Below are positions 25,338-37,420 of a DNA stretch of 64,000 nucleotides, one piece after another; position 1 is the stretch's first letter; each line of letters starts with the position of its first letter. This stretch comes from Sclerurus mexicanus. Lineage: Eukaryota; Chordata; Aves; Passeriformes; Furnariidae. The DNA lies in the NCBI GenBank assembly GCA_013396755.1, contig VWZF01000449.1:592070-656069 (forward strand). Reading direction: 5' to 3'. The position numbers and the translations under genes were made by a program. The notes beneath the pieces were generated by a model. That model did no database searches. It was not told the DNA's origin and saw only the letters and a program-made list of their open reading frames with translations.

Positions 25338-26508
25338 TGTCCTGGTTTCAGATGGGATAGAGTTAATTTTCTTCCTAGTAGCTGGTGCAGTGCTGTGTTT
25401 TGGATTCAGTGTGAGACTGCTGCTGGTAACACGCTGATGGTTTAGTTGTTGCTCAGCAGTGCTTACCCTGAGCCAAGGGCTTCTCAGTTTCCTGTGCTCT
25501 GCCAGTGAGGAGCTGCACAAGAAGCTGATGGGGAGTATGGCCAGGACAACTGACATGAACTGGCCAAAGGGATATCCCATAATGGAGAGCATCATACCCA
25601 GTATATAAACTGAGGCAGTTGGTTGGGAGGGGCTGATTGCTGCTGAGGGGTGGGCTGGGCATCTGGCACGGTAGTGTGCATCTCTTATCTCAGTTTAAGC
25701 CCAGCTGGCAACCTAAAACCATGCAGCTGCTTTCTCACTACCCCACAGTGGAGTGGGGAAGAGAACCAGAAGAGTGAAAAAGAGAAAACTTGTGGGTTGA
25801 GATCAAGGCAGTTCAATAGATAAATCTAAAGCTTCACGCAAACAAAGTAATACGAGAAGTTCATTCACCAGTTCCTACGGGCAGGCAGGTATTCAGCCAT
25901 CCACAGGACAGAAGGGCTCCATCACACAGAACAGTGACTTGGGAAGACAAATGCCATCGCTCCAAATGGTCCCCCTTCCTCCCCCAGCTTTATATGCTGA
26001 GGATGATGCCATATGGTATGGAATATCCCTGTGGTCAGTTAGGGTCAGCTGTCCTGGCTATGTCGACTCCCAGCCTCTTGTGCAGCCCCAGCCCCCTCAC
26101 TGGCAGGGCATTAGGAAGAGCAGAAGAGACCTTGGCTCTGTGTAAACACTGCTCAGCAATAACTAAAACATCTCTATATTATCAACACTGTGTTCAGCAC
26201 AATCCAAAACACAGCCCTATACCAGCTACCATGAGGAAAATTAACTCTACCTCAGCCAAAACCAGAACACTTGAGCTTTATTTCTCTTTGTTTACTCCCT
26301 TTTCATCATCATCAACATCATCATCACAAACATCATTATTATTATTATATGTTACTTTATTTCAGTTATTAAACACTTCTTATCTCTAGCCATAGGTCTT
26401 ACCTGTTTTTTCCATTTTTCCTTCCCACCCTGCCAGGGTAGGGAGGTGAGGGGGAGTGAGTAGGAGGCTGTGTAGTATTAAGTTGCCAGCTGGGGTTAAA
26501 CCACAACA
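25338..26508 (+). mobile_element. Solo ERV LTR (interrupted), with 5-bp target duplication
   Basis: The LTR starts TGTCCTGGTTTCAG and ends GGGGTTAAACCACAACA, as in an abundant avian retroviral LTR family. Flanks are a perfect CTCTT duplication (25333-25337 and 26509-26513); five bases suits an ERVL-like integrase. A TATATAA box lies near 25.6 kb. The LTR is split: its 5' part is 25338-25685 and its 3' part 26270-26508, with another LTR of the same family inserted in reverse between them. No internal gag, pol or env sequence remains, so this is a recombination-derived solo LTR. Confidence 0.88.
25686..26269 (-). mobile_element. Second solo LTR inserted antisense inside the first
   Basis: Read on the minus strand it begins TGTTCTGGTTTTGGCTGAGG and ends near 25686 in a diverged form of the same terminal sequence (CCAGCTGGGCTTAAAC is recognisable). 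It therefore belongs to the same LTR family as its host, in opposite orientation, and is younger than it. I could not find a clean target duplication for this inner copy. Confidence 0.83.
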
Positions 26509-26513
26509 CTCTT

Positions 26514-28701
26514 CTTTGGGTTTTCTAGTGCCAAGTAAGCTCCACGTTCATGCTGCAGTATTTTCTGTAGTGAGAGTCCTAATGACATCTCAAGAATCAG
26601 AAATAGTTAACAATTTCTCCAGAGCATTTCAGAGAATGAGAATGGGGTTATGAAACAGGGTCTTGGCTTATCAATGAAACAAGCCTGGTAGCTTCAAAAG
26701 GGAGACCCTGAACAAAGGACCACCTGGGCTTTTACTCATAGTTTCAGGTCTTCCTGTTGAGACTCCTGCCGCCTGGACCTCACTCTGCATCTTGCACACC
26801 GAGCAGATCAGGTAAAAGGTAATTCAGGCAAGGGGACATCATGACCACCAACTCACCAACCAGTCACCCTGACTCAAGAAATCCACCGAACTCAAAAGAA
26901 GAGAAAGACTGAGCACATGGACTAATTAGCCTGAGAAGTGAGAGAATCGTAACCAGTAGAAGGTAGAACACTAATGAATAAGGGAACTAGTAACTTGTAA
27001 CCAATGAACCATGATTTCTTTGTTTGCTTAAATGTATGCATAGTTTTGAGAATCTCTGTGCTAGCTTTGTGAATTTACTATCTGACACCCATCTTCATGC
27101 AAATAAAAAATAAACAAATGCCTTGCCTGTGTGTGTGTTATTGACTTACTGCGCACCAGGTGACTAATCCCACTTTTAGGGACAATACTACCAGCCCTCT
27201 TGCCTCTGATGGGCTTCCTAAATGTTTACTGTTAAATAAAAAGAGGTAGTGGTGGTTAGAGCTAAAAGGGATTGAAAAACAGAAAAAATCTCGTGTGTCA
27301 GGGCCCTGAATGTTCCAACAGACTCTGAAACTCTCCCCACCCTCCTCTGAGGGTTTTGTCTGCCTGCACCCAAGGCCAGCTTTCACACAGCCCAGGTGAG
27401 TAACTGGGATTCAACTGATAGGAAAGCTGGGACAAGCCTCCAAGCTCAGGTCTTCATCTCCACTAGGCTGTAGGTATACTTCTGCCTTGCTGACCTACTC
27501 TTCTGGCTTGACCTCAGACCTGCCTCATCCCTATGGATCTGTCTGGTGACCTCTGGAACACAGCTGCCTGTGGTTACCCTCATGAACCCTGCTCTGGTCA
27601 TCCTGCTCAAGTGCTGTGAGATCATGTCTTGTTGGGGAGTCCTGCCTGCCTGCCTGCCTCACTGTCTCCCTTGGTGTCTGGCTCCCCTTGTTCTGTCAAG
27701 CTTCCCTGCTCTGGCTGTGCTCTGACCCTCAGCTCAGACAGCTTCATTGTGACAGGTTTGTCCTTGTCAGGATCTGTAATGGGGGAAATAGGTGAATGAA
27801 GCTCAATAAAAAAAAAAAAAAAAGTAGGATCTGAGGGCAGGAGTCCTGTTTTCCACTGCTGCCATCCTTTGTAGCAGAGCTTCTGAACGAGGACACACAT
27901 CTACCGGAGGTTAGGTACCTCCTCTAACTTCTAGTATCTCCAACAACAGAAGAAAACAGGTATGTTCTGAAGGTACCTGTTGGGCCTGGAAAGAGTGGTA
28001 TTCAGGTAGTGCTCCTATATCCCTTAACATGACAGCTTTCCTAACTCCTGACTACCAAGGTGGTCAGTTTTAGACCTCTTTTTGTCACTCAGACCTCTGA
28101 AGCATCTGCTCCCAGATTGACTCATCCAGCTCAGGCAGAGACCCACATGTCAGTCTCTCAGGTACAGTGCTCTGCATCATGGTCCAGCTTCCCAGTGAAA
28201 AGGCTTGTCATCTCCTGAAGGTACTGGGCTCTCAAGGTACCAATTTCAAATCACCCTTATCTCAAGACAGTTAAAACAAACACAGGATTTATTTGCAAGG
28301 TCTAAGAAAAGCAACACTGTCACAAATCTTAAAATTGCTGTAACTAAAGAAACCCATGTTTTATCTGCTTTCACTCAGAAAAAAATTGAAAATTCTCTCT
28401 CTTTCTTAACTTCTAGGCAGCTGAACACCAGGGACCAGTCTTTTACCTAATCCATATGGTCTGTGACTGAATCCTCATGTATTTCCCCTCCTCCATTGAC
28501 AAAACAGGCTATTTTTAGACCCACAGTGTCCAGGCACATTTTTTTTTTCTCAGAGATTACTAAGATACAAAAATGTTTGGGAGATAACATTAATGCTTAT
28601 AGTACTTCTCCCTGACATAAACTGACAGCTCTCGCCTCTTTGGAAATGCTTGTTTCCCTTTGGCATGGTTAAAAGTGGTTAATGGCTATCTGGACAGTAT
28701 A
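26514..28701. other. Intergenic stretch without recognised genes
   Basis: I see no coding or repeat signature that I can name. A 15-base A run lies at about 27.81 kb and a GT run near 27.13 kb. The 26.65-27.13 kb part ends in A-rich AATAAA-like signals and might be an old LTR, but I could not define ends. Confidence 0.45.
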
Positions 28702-29100
28702 TGTGACATCCGGAAAAAGACCCCACGACTGGGTAGTTGTAGAGAAGGTATGTTTATTCAGCGCTGGGTGCATGGGGGATTTGTCCACCAAAAATATGCA
28801 CACCCCTCTGTGCTTACAGGTTTGTTTAAAAACAGTTAAAACATGCATATTCATTGTTTCTTTATNCCTCTTAGAGTTAGTTCCCTATCAGTTATTGATA
28901 CCTCATATCATATGTAGTCAGTCAGTAGTTTCTCTAGAGCTCAGTTAAGCTACAGGCATCACTAACCCATTGAGAAGATAGTGTTCTTTTGCTCTGCATG
29001 GGATCCAGTGAAGTTCACCGGGGTGAGCTTCTTTATCCCCAGAACCACATACATAACATAAAATGTATAATTTGATAAACACACTTCACATAACCACAAG
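28702..29100 (-). mobile_element. Probable ERV LTR (right end uncertain)
   Basis: On the minus strand the element ends CCGGATGTCACA at 28702, preceded by a GCTGAATAAACATACC poly(A) signal region, the layout of an avian ERVK-like LTR 3' end. The right boundary and the target duplication were not found. A single N sits at 28866. Confidence 0.5.
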
Positions 29101-31600
29101 CAAGAGAGGACAGCCCCATAGCCCTTTTCCCTGAGTGAGACTGTGGCAAGTCAATACAGGTATGAGTGTGGTCTGGACCAGTGCCTCCAAGTCCTTCCCA
29201 CTCACCTCAGTTTTCCTGCTTCCTACATCTTCTGTTGGACCACTGCTGCTGCTCTGTTACACACACAAGCACTCACACACTTTTAATGTCCCTGACCCTA
29301 AGGCCTCTCCTGTATCACCTTCCCCCACATCTGACTCTAGCAGCATGGGCTCTGTCTTGTTCCTTCCTTCAGGTGCTGACCTGCCTGTGTGTTGGGTAAG
29401 AAGGGACCAGAGCACAAGTGAAGGTTAATTTCTCATTCTGCCTTTTGCATTCATTTACCAATTGGTATTTCAGTCAGCACTTTCTGTCCATGTCCTCCTG
29501 AAAATGAGATGCTCCCCTTCAGAGTGGAATTTCAAACATTGGGGTCCCGAATAAAAAAACCATTAGGAAGAACCAGACTCCTCAAAAGTGAATCTAGATG
29601 TGATCAATGTTCATGAGCAGGGAACTGCACTATGTGACAAACCTTGCTTCGATTTACAGAAGGTTGTTCTGCTGGTAGACAGAATCACTGCACTTAGTGC
29701 AGCCTCTCTTACACACTTCAAAATGTCACAGTATTTCTCAGCCACTTGCACTCTTATCACCACCTTTGTGTCTGATCTTCAACACAAGCCAGAAACATGA
29801 TGTGTGCACTAAACAGAGACATGGTTCTAAAAGATATGGTTGCATATAATACAGGGGTCATATAAAGCACAAGTTTAATAATTCTCAAGAAATTCTGCCC
29901 CATGGTGGGCTAACAAACTGCTTGGGAGACAGCCAGGTGTTATCTGGTCAGTTATGAGCAAACTTAGGTTTGTGGTATGTTAAGTGCTTCTACAGTGGGA
30001 ACAGTCATTCATTATTTAGGACAAAGCTCAAAAATTCTTTTTTAGTTAGTGTAAGCACTAAAGAATTCTCCAGAGGATTGCAGAAGATAGGACTCTAAAA
30101 GTCATAACCATTCCTAGAGGAAAAAAAGGAGTGGCAATCCCTAATTCCAGATAATTTCCCATGAAGGGTAATGTAGGAGTGCAGAATTGCTGACTGGCTT
30201 GTCCCTCAGGAGGCTGGGAGCAGCAACCAGCTCAGCACCTTCAAAATGGGAGGAAGCTTCAGTGCTGAAGGAAGAAACAGGAATGGCAAAGCTCTCCTTT
30301 CATTTGTTTCAATTGTTTGCATAGATTCTGCATCTCCTGTCTTTGTATGAACATATTTTAAGGATTCTGCTCTCTTCACATGTACCTTAACCTTAAAAGT
30401 GAGGGGTGATTTCAGGGGATGGGTGGGAGTTACAGAAATCAGTTCTTCTGTGATGCCAATACCTGGAACTGTGATACACAACCACTGAAGTGCTTCCCCC
30501 AGCCATCCAACCAGTGAAAGAGTGTTCTTCCACTCAGCAGCATGTGGAACTGGAAGAGAAGTGTGTTCTGTGGAGGAACTATCATGGGTACCAGGTGTTT
30601 CCTGGCCGCAGTGGATCACTGGGGGAAATAAGCAAATTTTGAAGTGCCGTTTGTTGTTTGTGACAGAGTTGCATTGTTGGACTAAACATCAGAAGTTCTT
30701 CAAAATGAAGAATGTCAAATCTATGAACAGAAAACCATGTTCTCAGGTTACTTGGGCTTTTACCACAATTAGTTCAGTATGCAAAATGTCATTATTGATC
30801 TAAAATTTTTCTCTACATCGTCAGCTGGGTCATGAAACCAGCAGGCTGTCTATAGCTGGACAATGTGTTGGTTTTTCATATTTGTCCCTGCTAGCATGAA
30901 CCAGTTCAGAGAACAGTCCAGTGCAAACATGTGTCCAGTTAAGCACACATCTGGATGGTCTAATCACCTTTAAGCCTGTACAGAAATAATCACCTCTACT
31001 AGAACCTTTCAGCAACAATAACCAGTTAGGAAGTTAGACTTTCTTCACTGAGGTCTACTCTCCCCCATAAAAAAAAAAAGGCATACAAGTATTGTGTATT
31101 AAGATGGAGAAACTAGCTTTTTGGTATTTTAATTACTTAGAAGCCAAACTTAAAAATGCCCAGATCTTTTAAAAAGAAATAGAGAATGGCTTTGCTTTTC
31201 AGCTTTTTAAGCACTCTTGTAGTTTGCCTGTCTCCCTTTCCAACACCTTTTCCTAAACAAAAATCCTTAAGAATCTGACAGATAATGTTTGCCCACAACT
31301 TTTCATGCTTGAATAACTATTCACTGCCTTGTGGAATAGAATTGGTACAGCAGTCAGAAAGATACATAGGAAAGGGTGCAGAAAGTTGTTTTCTAGATAA
31401 CACAAAGATGTCTATTGCTATTGACTGATAAGTATCTCTAATCATCTGCTGAGCCAAGAGAAGCTTTTATACTTGCCCTGCTACTCAGATATTTTGTGAC
31501 TTAGTGTAAATAAGTGGCTCAACAGTTTTTATCCTGTCTCAAATCAGATTTTTAGAGTGATATTAATAATCAGTACCGAAGTGTATACACTCAACATTTA
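29101..31600. other. Intergenic stretch
   Basis: Nothing is recognised here. The open frame at 30206-30619 (minus, 137 codons) shows no domain I know and is taken as chance. Confidence 0.5.
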
Positions 31601-31710
31601 GATAGATAGATAGAGAGATAGATACATAGATAGATAGATACATAGATACATAGATAGATAGATACATAGATAGATACATAGATAGATACATAGATAGATA
31701 GACAGATAGA
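31601..31710. repeat. GATA/GATACATA microsatellite
   Basis: About 110 bp of tandem GATA units are interspersed with CATA, with a longer 12-20 bp superstructure. It directly abuts the 3' end of a CR1-tailed element, as expected when a microsatellite grows from a retroposon tail. Confidence 0.95.
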
Positions 31711-32160
31711 TTCATAGAATGGTTTGGGTTGAAAGGGACTTTATAAAGATCATCTAGTTCTAACTCCATTGCCATGGGCAGGGACACCTTCCACTATCCC
31801 AGGTTGCTCAAAGCCCCATCCAACCTGGACTTGAACACTACTAGGGATGGAACATCCACAACTTCCCTGGACAACCTGTTTCCAATGCCTCACCACCCTC
31901 ACAGTTAAGAATTTTTTCACAATGTCTAATCTGAATTTACCCTCTTGGATTCTCTGTATCCATCAGATCATCAATGCCCCATCGTAAAGGTTACAAAATC
32001 TCAACCTTCTAAGCTTATTCCCTCAAGCCCCCAGTTTAATTCACTGATTACTACGCAGTTTATTATCCATGTTCTTTTGCTACTGATTTGTTTTTCTTTT
32101 ATTTTGGACACTCTTCAGGCCTTGAGTTGCACTTTGTTTCCATGCATAACTGCCATTTGC
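31711..32160 (-). mobile_element. Composite CR1-tailed retroposon, copy 2
   Basis: The layout is the same as the copy at 12.72-13.17 kb: a reverse CR1 3' end of about 230 bp (CATAGAATGGTTTGGGTTG onward) and then the non-CR1 segment 31941-32160. The segment is the same length as in copy 1 with mostly transition differences. Immediately to the right, an ordinary CR1 body resumes at a position already present in the composite's own tail, so this copy sits against or inside another CR1. Confidence 0.72.
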
Positions 32161-32640
32161 AGGAATGGGTCATCCACAACTTCTCTGGGAAATCTGTTCT
32201 AGTGCCTCACCACCCCCACAGTAAAGGATTTCTTCCTAATATCTAATCTAAACCTACTCTTTGTCAGTTTGAAGTCAATCATCCTTGTCCCATCACTACA
32301 TGCCCTTGTAAAAAGGCCCTCTCCATCTTTCTTGTACTTCAGTTACTGGAAGGCTTCTACAAAGTCTGCCCAGAGCCTTCTTTTCTCTATGCTGAACAGC
32401 CCCAATTCTCCCAGCCTTTCCTCATAGGAGAGGTGCTCAAGCCCTCTGATCATCTTGGTGTCCCTCCTCCAGACTTGCTCCAACAGGTCCATGTCTTTCC
32501 TGTGCTGAGGACCTCAGATCTGGACACAGCATTCCAGGTGGGGTCTCACAAAAGCAGAGCAGAGGGGAAGAATCACCTCCCTTTACTTGCTGGCCACACT
32601 GCTTTTGGTGCAGCCCAGAATAGGGTTGGCTGTCGTGTTT
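32161..32640 (-). mobile_element. CR1 LINE fragment adjoining composite copy 2
   Basis: This is a reverse CR1 body from GGAATGGGTCATCCACAACT through GAGGTGCTCAAGCCCTCTGA and TCTGGACACAGCATTCCAGG. Its own 3' terminus is missing at the left, where the composite repeat takes over. Confidence 0.85.
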
Positions 32641-33868
32641 CCACTCCTTTTATTTTATTCCCTTTCAAACAGCAAGGAGTCAGGTTTCTTTTGTTGATGT
32701 TATTTTTGTGATTAGTTCCTACTTTAATCATTTTGGATACAGATAGGCTAAAAGGGGTAGGGCGCAAGTAGCAGTAGAATATGAGAAAGAAAAGCAACGA
32801 ATGGATCAGTTTTCTAATCCTGCTGCTAAGATATTCTAGATACATCCACAGAGTGCAACACTGCAGGATTTTTGCATGGTCAGCAACCATTCATAGGTGT
32901 ACTAAAAACCTGCAAAGCACTTTTCTAAGGTTTTTGTGTTGTCAGCTGCTGACCTACAGTCACAATGTAAGCAATGACAGATCTCAGGAATATGCTAGGG
33001 GTAAGGGGAGCAAATTCATGTAGATAATGTGTTCATTTTCTATGAAGTCCTGTCACTCTTTCCACCCCATACATTGCATAGATGGAAAAACAGCATAAAT
33101 GAGATAATCACAAAATAGTGCAAGGCCCTATGGCATTCATTTAAAACATATTTGTGTTTTTGTCTGTGTGTGAAGATTTGAGGAGGGCTGTAGGGATGGC
33201 CATTTGAGAACAGAGGCAATTTGTGCAAAGTTGTTGTAGAGCCCTTTCTGAACACATGACTATACAAACACAACTGTCACTAGTGTTCCTGGGAACAAAC
33301 AACTGGTGGAATATCTTTACTGGATCATCACCTATCTAAAAAACCAAACAAAATAAACCAAAAAGAGTTAGGAGAGGACAAGTCCATGAACAAGTCCTGA
33401 ATTTATGTAACTTGGATTCACAATCCTCCGAGTCACCCAAGCTTGTTAGCTTGGCACACCTCAGTTACATCATTTTTGCTCTGCTTTGAAACTACTTAAC
33501 TGAGGTCAGTGAAGAGCACCAGCAGTGTTATCTGTATCTTATCAGACAGAAATGAGGTAGCACTAAAATTAATTTTAAGAGTAGGACACTTAACATATTA
33601 ATTCTGCAGATTACTGCAATTCTCACTTTCAGCTGACCAGCCACCATTCTCAGAGTATAAATATCAGGAGCAGGTTAATGGTCTTGGGAAGTTACACTGT
33701 GGTGATTTTTTTTTAATGGAAGACTTCAAAGACCGAATAGTTGTATTGATGTACTTCTCCATAAGGTAAACTCATGGATTAAAGCCTTTCTTTCTATTAA
33801 TGAACTCTGTATTCCCCTTTAAATATAAAGAGGGCTTATAAGTGAGACAGAGAAACTTTTTACAAAGG
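32641..33868. other. Intergenic stretch
   Basis: I recognise no gene, repeat or RNA. Short open frames on both strands (32573-33273) show no family signature. Confidence 0.5.
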
Positions 33869-34370
33869 CCCATAGAATACAATGGGATGGAATGGAATAG
33901 ATTAGAAACAGAATAGTTGGATTGGAAAGGACCTACAACGATTGAGTTCAACTGCCTGATTGTTTCAGGGCTGATCAAAACAAAAAGCATGTTATTAATG
34001 GCATTGTTGAAATGTCTCTTCAACACTGACAAGCTTGGGGCATTGACCACCTCTCCAAGAAGCCTGTTCCAGGGTTTGACCACCCTCTCAGTAAAGAAAT
34101 ATTTCCTCACGTCAAGTTCAAATCTCCCCTGAGGGATGCAGATTCCCATGCATCCTATCAGTGGGTACCAGAGAGAGGAGACCAGCACCACCCTCTCTGC
34201 TTCACCTCCTTCAGAAGCTGCAGAGAGCAGTGAGGTCAGCCCTCAGCCTCCTTCTCTCCAAAGAAGAAAAACCCAGTGCCCTGAGCACTCCTCACAGGAC
34301 TTGTCTTCCAGTCCTTTCCCCAGCTTTGGTGTCTTCTTCAGGATATAGTCAAGGAACTTCACACCCTTTC
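33869..34370 (-). mobile_element. CR1 LINE fragment, divergent subfamily
   Basis: This is a reverse CR1 with the features GTTGGATTGGAAAGGACC, AACACTGACAAGCTTGGGGC, CCTGTTCCAGGGTTTGACCA and GTGCCCTGAGCACTCCTCAC. It resembles the copy at 40.4 kb more than the CAGAATGGTTTGG-type copies. Confidence 0.8.
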
Positions 34371-35888
34371 GAAATGGTGGGGCCCAATTTACAGGATTGC
34401 ATTCCCTGCACTCTGTTACCCCACAGTATGGGAATACAGTTGGTACAGCTATAGTGACTTATTTCAGGATGTGCTGCTGTAGCATGCATTTGCCTTGTTG
34501 GGCCCTTGCAAAAAGGAAAGCATGGTCTGAAAATGCACTGGCAACCTGTTTGCAACTGAAGGTGTAACTCCAAATATAGGTTTTATCTTACAAATTCTGT
34601 GTAATTTGAAATCCTTGCTCTTCAAAAGTCCTAATAGCCCTCTGGACAGGGGTCACTGCTGGCAAGGGAATTTGTCTCTAGACTTGCTCTGCTTGCTGAT
34701 CTGTCAAAGTCACATCTGGACACATGCCTGGCCTGTCTTCACATGCAGCTGGCATCAAAATCTTGAGATACTTTAAGTGAACAGACATACAGTGGCATCT
34801 TTCTGCACTCATTTAATCTGTTTTGCAAACCAATTACCAACTGTGTGCTGGAAGAGAGTGTTTTACTGCTTCATTCGTCAATCAAAAAAAAAAAAAGACA
34901 ATGAAGCTCTTTTGTATATGAATAATATAATCTTTAATTTTATTATATTGACAATATCAGTTGGTTTCAGGTGGGCAAAAAGCAAAACCCTCAGTCCTTT
35001 TTGGCATCTATCTTAGAGGTGTGTAGGGACTCTTAGAGAGAGGCAATGTCCTTTTGGTGTTGGATAGCCATCCCGCCAGACAGCTCCTTACTCACAACAA
35101 TCTTTCTCTTCAGTGAATACTGGCAGAACTCATTTAAAAACTTAGTGACCTGTATTCACAGACCTGGAGAGTAAAGCTTAACCCCACAGACGGCAGTGCC
35201 ACAAATTGTATCACAGTGACCCACCAGTGTTTCATCTCCTGGAGCTTTTTCACTGACTGGCACTTTCTACAAGGTAACTTCTAAAATGAAAATGCAGTTA
35301 ATTCCAGCTGTAGTTATTTCCTTTTCTAGGAGGAGACCTCCAATTCTAAAGTGACTTGACTGACACCTCAGCTTCCTGTTGGAAGGCCACCCACACCATT
35401 GCTCACCCAGCTGGCAGAGGGCTGGACCAGCTGGTCATGACAGTGTGGAACTGTGGGCTACTGATGGGTGGAAGCCTCATTACACATCTCTCATGCTCCA
35501 CTTTTCAGTCTTTGATGTCATCAAATGTACGAATGAAGTTCACGGTCAGGTCATTTGAGTTTAGATTGCAGAAAACCATTGTTCAAGAAATGTAGGTTTC
35601 CTTGTCCACATCATATTTTGAATTTTATGGCATCCATGAACTATAAAAAGCTGTATCTCACCCTTTATTTCTATGGGCCTCATATTCCATACCAGATGGA
35701 ACTCTGACAGAAGAGTCATACCCTACGTACATCAAGAACTTTGCATGAAGGACTGCACTGTAGAAATAGGTCGAACAACATCAGGTGAAGCGCCATGGCT
35801 TTCTGCTCCAGCCTGGAAATACTGGAGTAGGCAAATGTCCTTGCATGGATGAACAGGGCACAGGGTGTGGAGTTATTACTAGAATTAC
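34371..35888. other. Intergenic stretch
   Basis: I see no recognisable gene or mobile element here. Confidence 0.5.
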
Positions 35889-37082
35889 TGTGGGAAAATT
35901 ATTGAGACCAAAGTTATATCCACATCCTGAGAGGAGTTGTAATGGTAAGAAAACTTCCAGGGTGGAATGTTGATGGAATGTAAGGAATCTGTTCCCTGAG
36001 CAACATAGCCTGCAACCTTAGATGTTGGCAGCACCAGGGAAGCTTGGTGTGCTGACCTTAGGAGAAATAGAACAGAGGGTGGAACAGAGTGGAGGCACCA
36101 CAGACAGGCTCTGCTGTAAATCACTGCAAGTATGGGAACTTAATGATACCCTGGAGCTGATAAACTGCATAGCATCTGCCACACCAGAAATTTATTGATT
36201 GCTGAACTAGCAATTGCTTAATTTTATGGTAAAATCATGTCCTGTGGATGAACTTTGCTCATTATAATACCACAAAACAGCTCCAGCTCAAAAGCTACCT
36301 GCCTCCAAGGTACAACCACCCCTCACTGAGCCTGCACTCTATATTTATCTTTAAAATCAAAGTGAGAAAATACTACACCAAACAGTAACAATGGTATGTA
36401 TGACAAGTCACTCAAGCTCCACCCAAACATAAAAAAAATGGTATAAAAATAACTGAAGAAAGTGGATAAATTAGGAAAGGTAACATCACAGACTTTTGGT
36501 ATCAGTTGGTGACTGACCATCTCTTTGCCCCACCCTTAGGGATGCTTTATATAAGACATGAACACTTGGCTAAACCAAGTGTTTCCTTGGGAAATTCAGA
36601 AAGCTAGCTTGTATTTGTGGATATCTTTTTATCACTATATAGTTACTTTGAAATTTAATATATTTGTAGCTGGCTGTATCACTCATATTTTACATATTTA
36701 TTCATGTTTCTGCGGACAGCATATTTATCATTGGCAATACAATAAGAACCTGCATTTTTGTTGTTTCAATAAACTACACTATTTGTGAATGTGGCCATGA
36801 CAGTTCTTGTTGAACGTGACCAGACTTACAGTGTATTGCACTATTTGTACATCTGTAATCATAGTTCTCACCGAGTGCAACCAGACCTACAGTGCTGAAT
36901 TGACTCTGCATTTCTGTTGCTTACTTACAGTGCTGAATTCACTATCACTCAGAATATAAGACCAGCTGCCACCACTCCCTCTGACATCTGAGGACCAGCT
37001 GGAATGCAAGGGGGTTTATTTTCTGCCAAATTTCCTCTACTCTCAACACAACAGAAAAATTGGCCTCACTCTTAACATGACA
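35889..37082 (+). mobile_element. Possible long ERV LTR (start uncertain)
   Basis: The right half has LTR-like order: a TTTATATAAG promoter-like box (about 36.55 kb), a TTTCAATAAACTACAC poly(A) signal (about 36.76 kb), then repeated CCAGACYTACAGTG units and a terminus AACATGACA at 37082. A start at TGTGGGAAAATTATTGAG (35889) is plausible but no matching target duplication was found. Confidence 0.45.
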
Positions 37083-37420
37083 CGGGGTGACTATGAGCCA
37101 CCAGTGCAATACAGGCAAAGGCCTTCTTGTGTGTCAGGCAAGATATTCCTGCAGGAAAGGCACACGCTGTGCAAAGCCCTGATGAGAACTCAGCTGTACC
37201 ACTGTGACTATTTCTCATTCCTTAGGTTCAAGAAAGAGAAATTCCATCTGGAGTGAAGGCAAACAAAGCTAAAGCAGTTGAGGAAGGGCATGGAGGGCCT
37301 GTAGAAGATGACTAGCAAGACAAAAGCTGAAAGGGCTCTAACACTTTCAAGAAAGGTAGCAAGGATGAAGTTCAAAGACGGCAAAGAGCTGCTGAAGTAC
37401 AAGGAAAACGGTGGTCAAGA
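37083..37420 (+). mobile_element. Old CR1-like fragment
   Basis: There is faint sense-orientation CR1 body similarity (GGGTGACTATGAGCCACCAG, and an AGAACTCAGCTGTACCACTG-like middle). It is heavily decayed. Confidence 0.4.

Noticed and set aside
30206..30619. 137-codon minus frame
   Set aside because: No family signature, no conserved neighbours; plausible by chance in a long intergenic region.
31563..31787. Minus frame with repeated YLSMYLSIYVS
   Set aside because: It is the translation of the GATA/GATACATA microsatellite.
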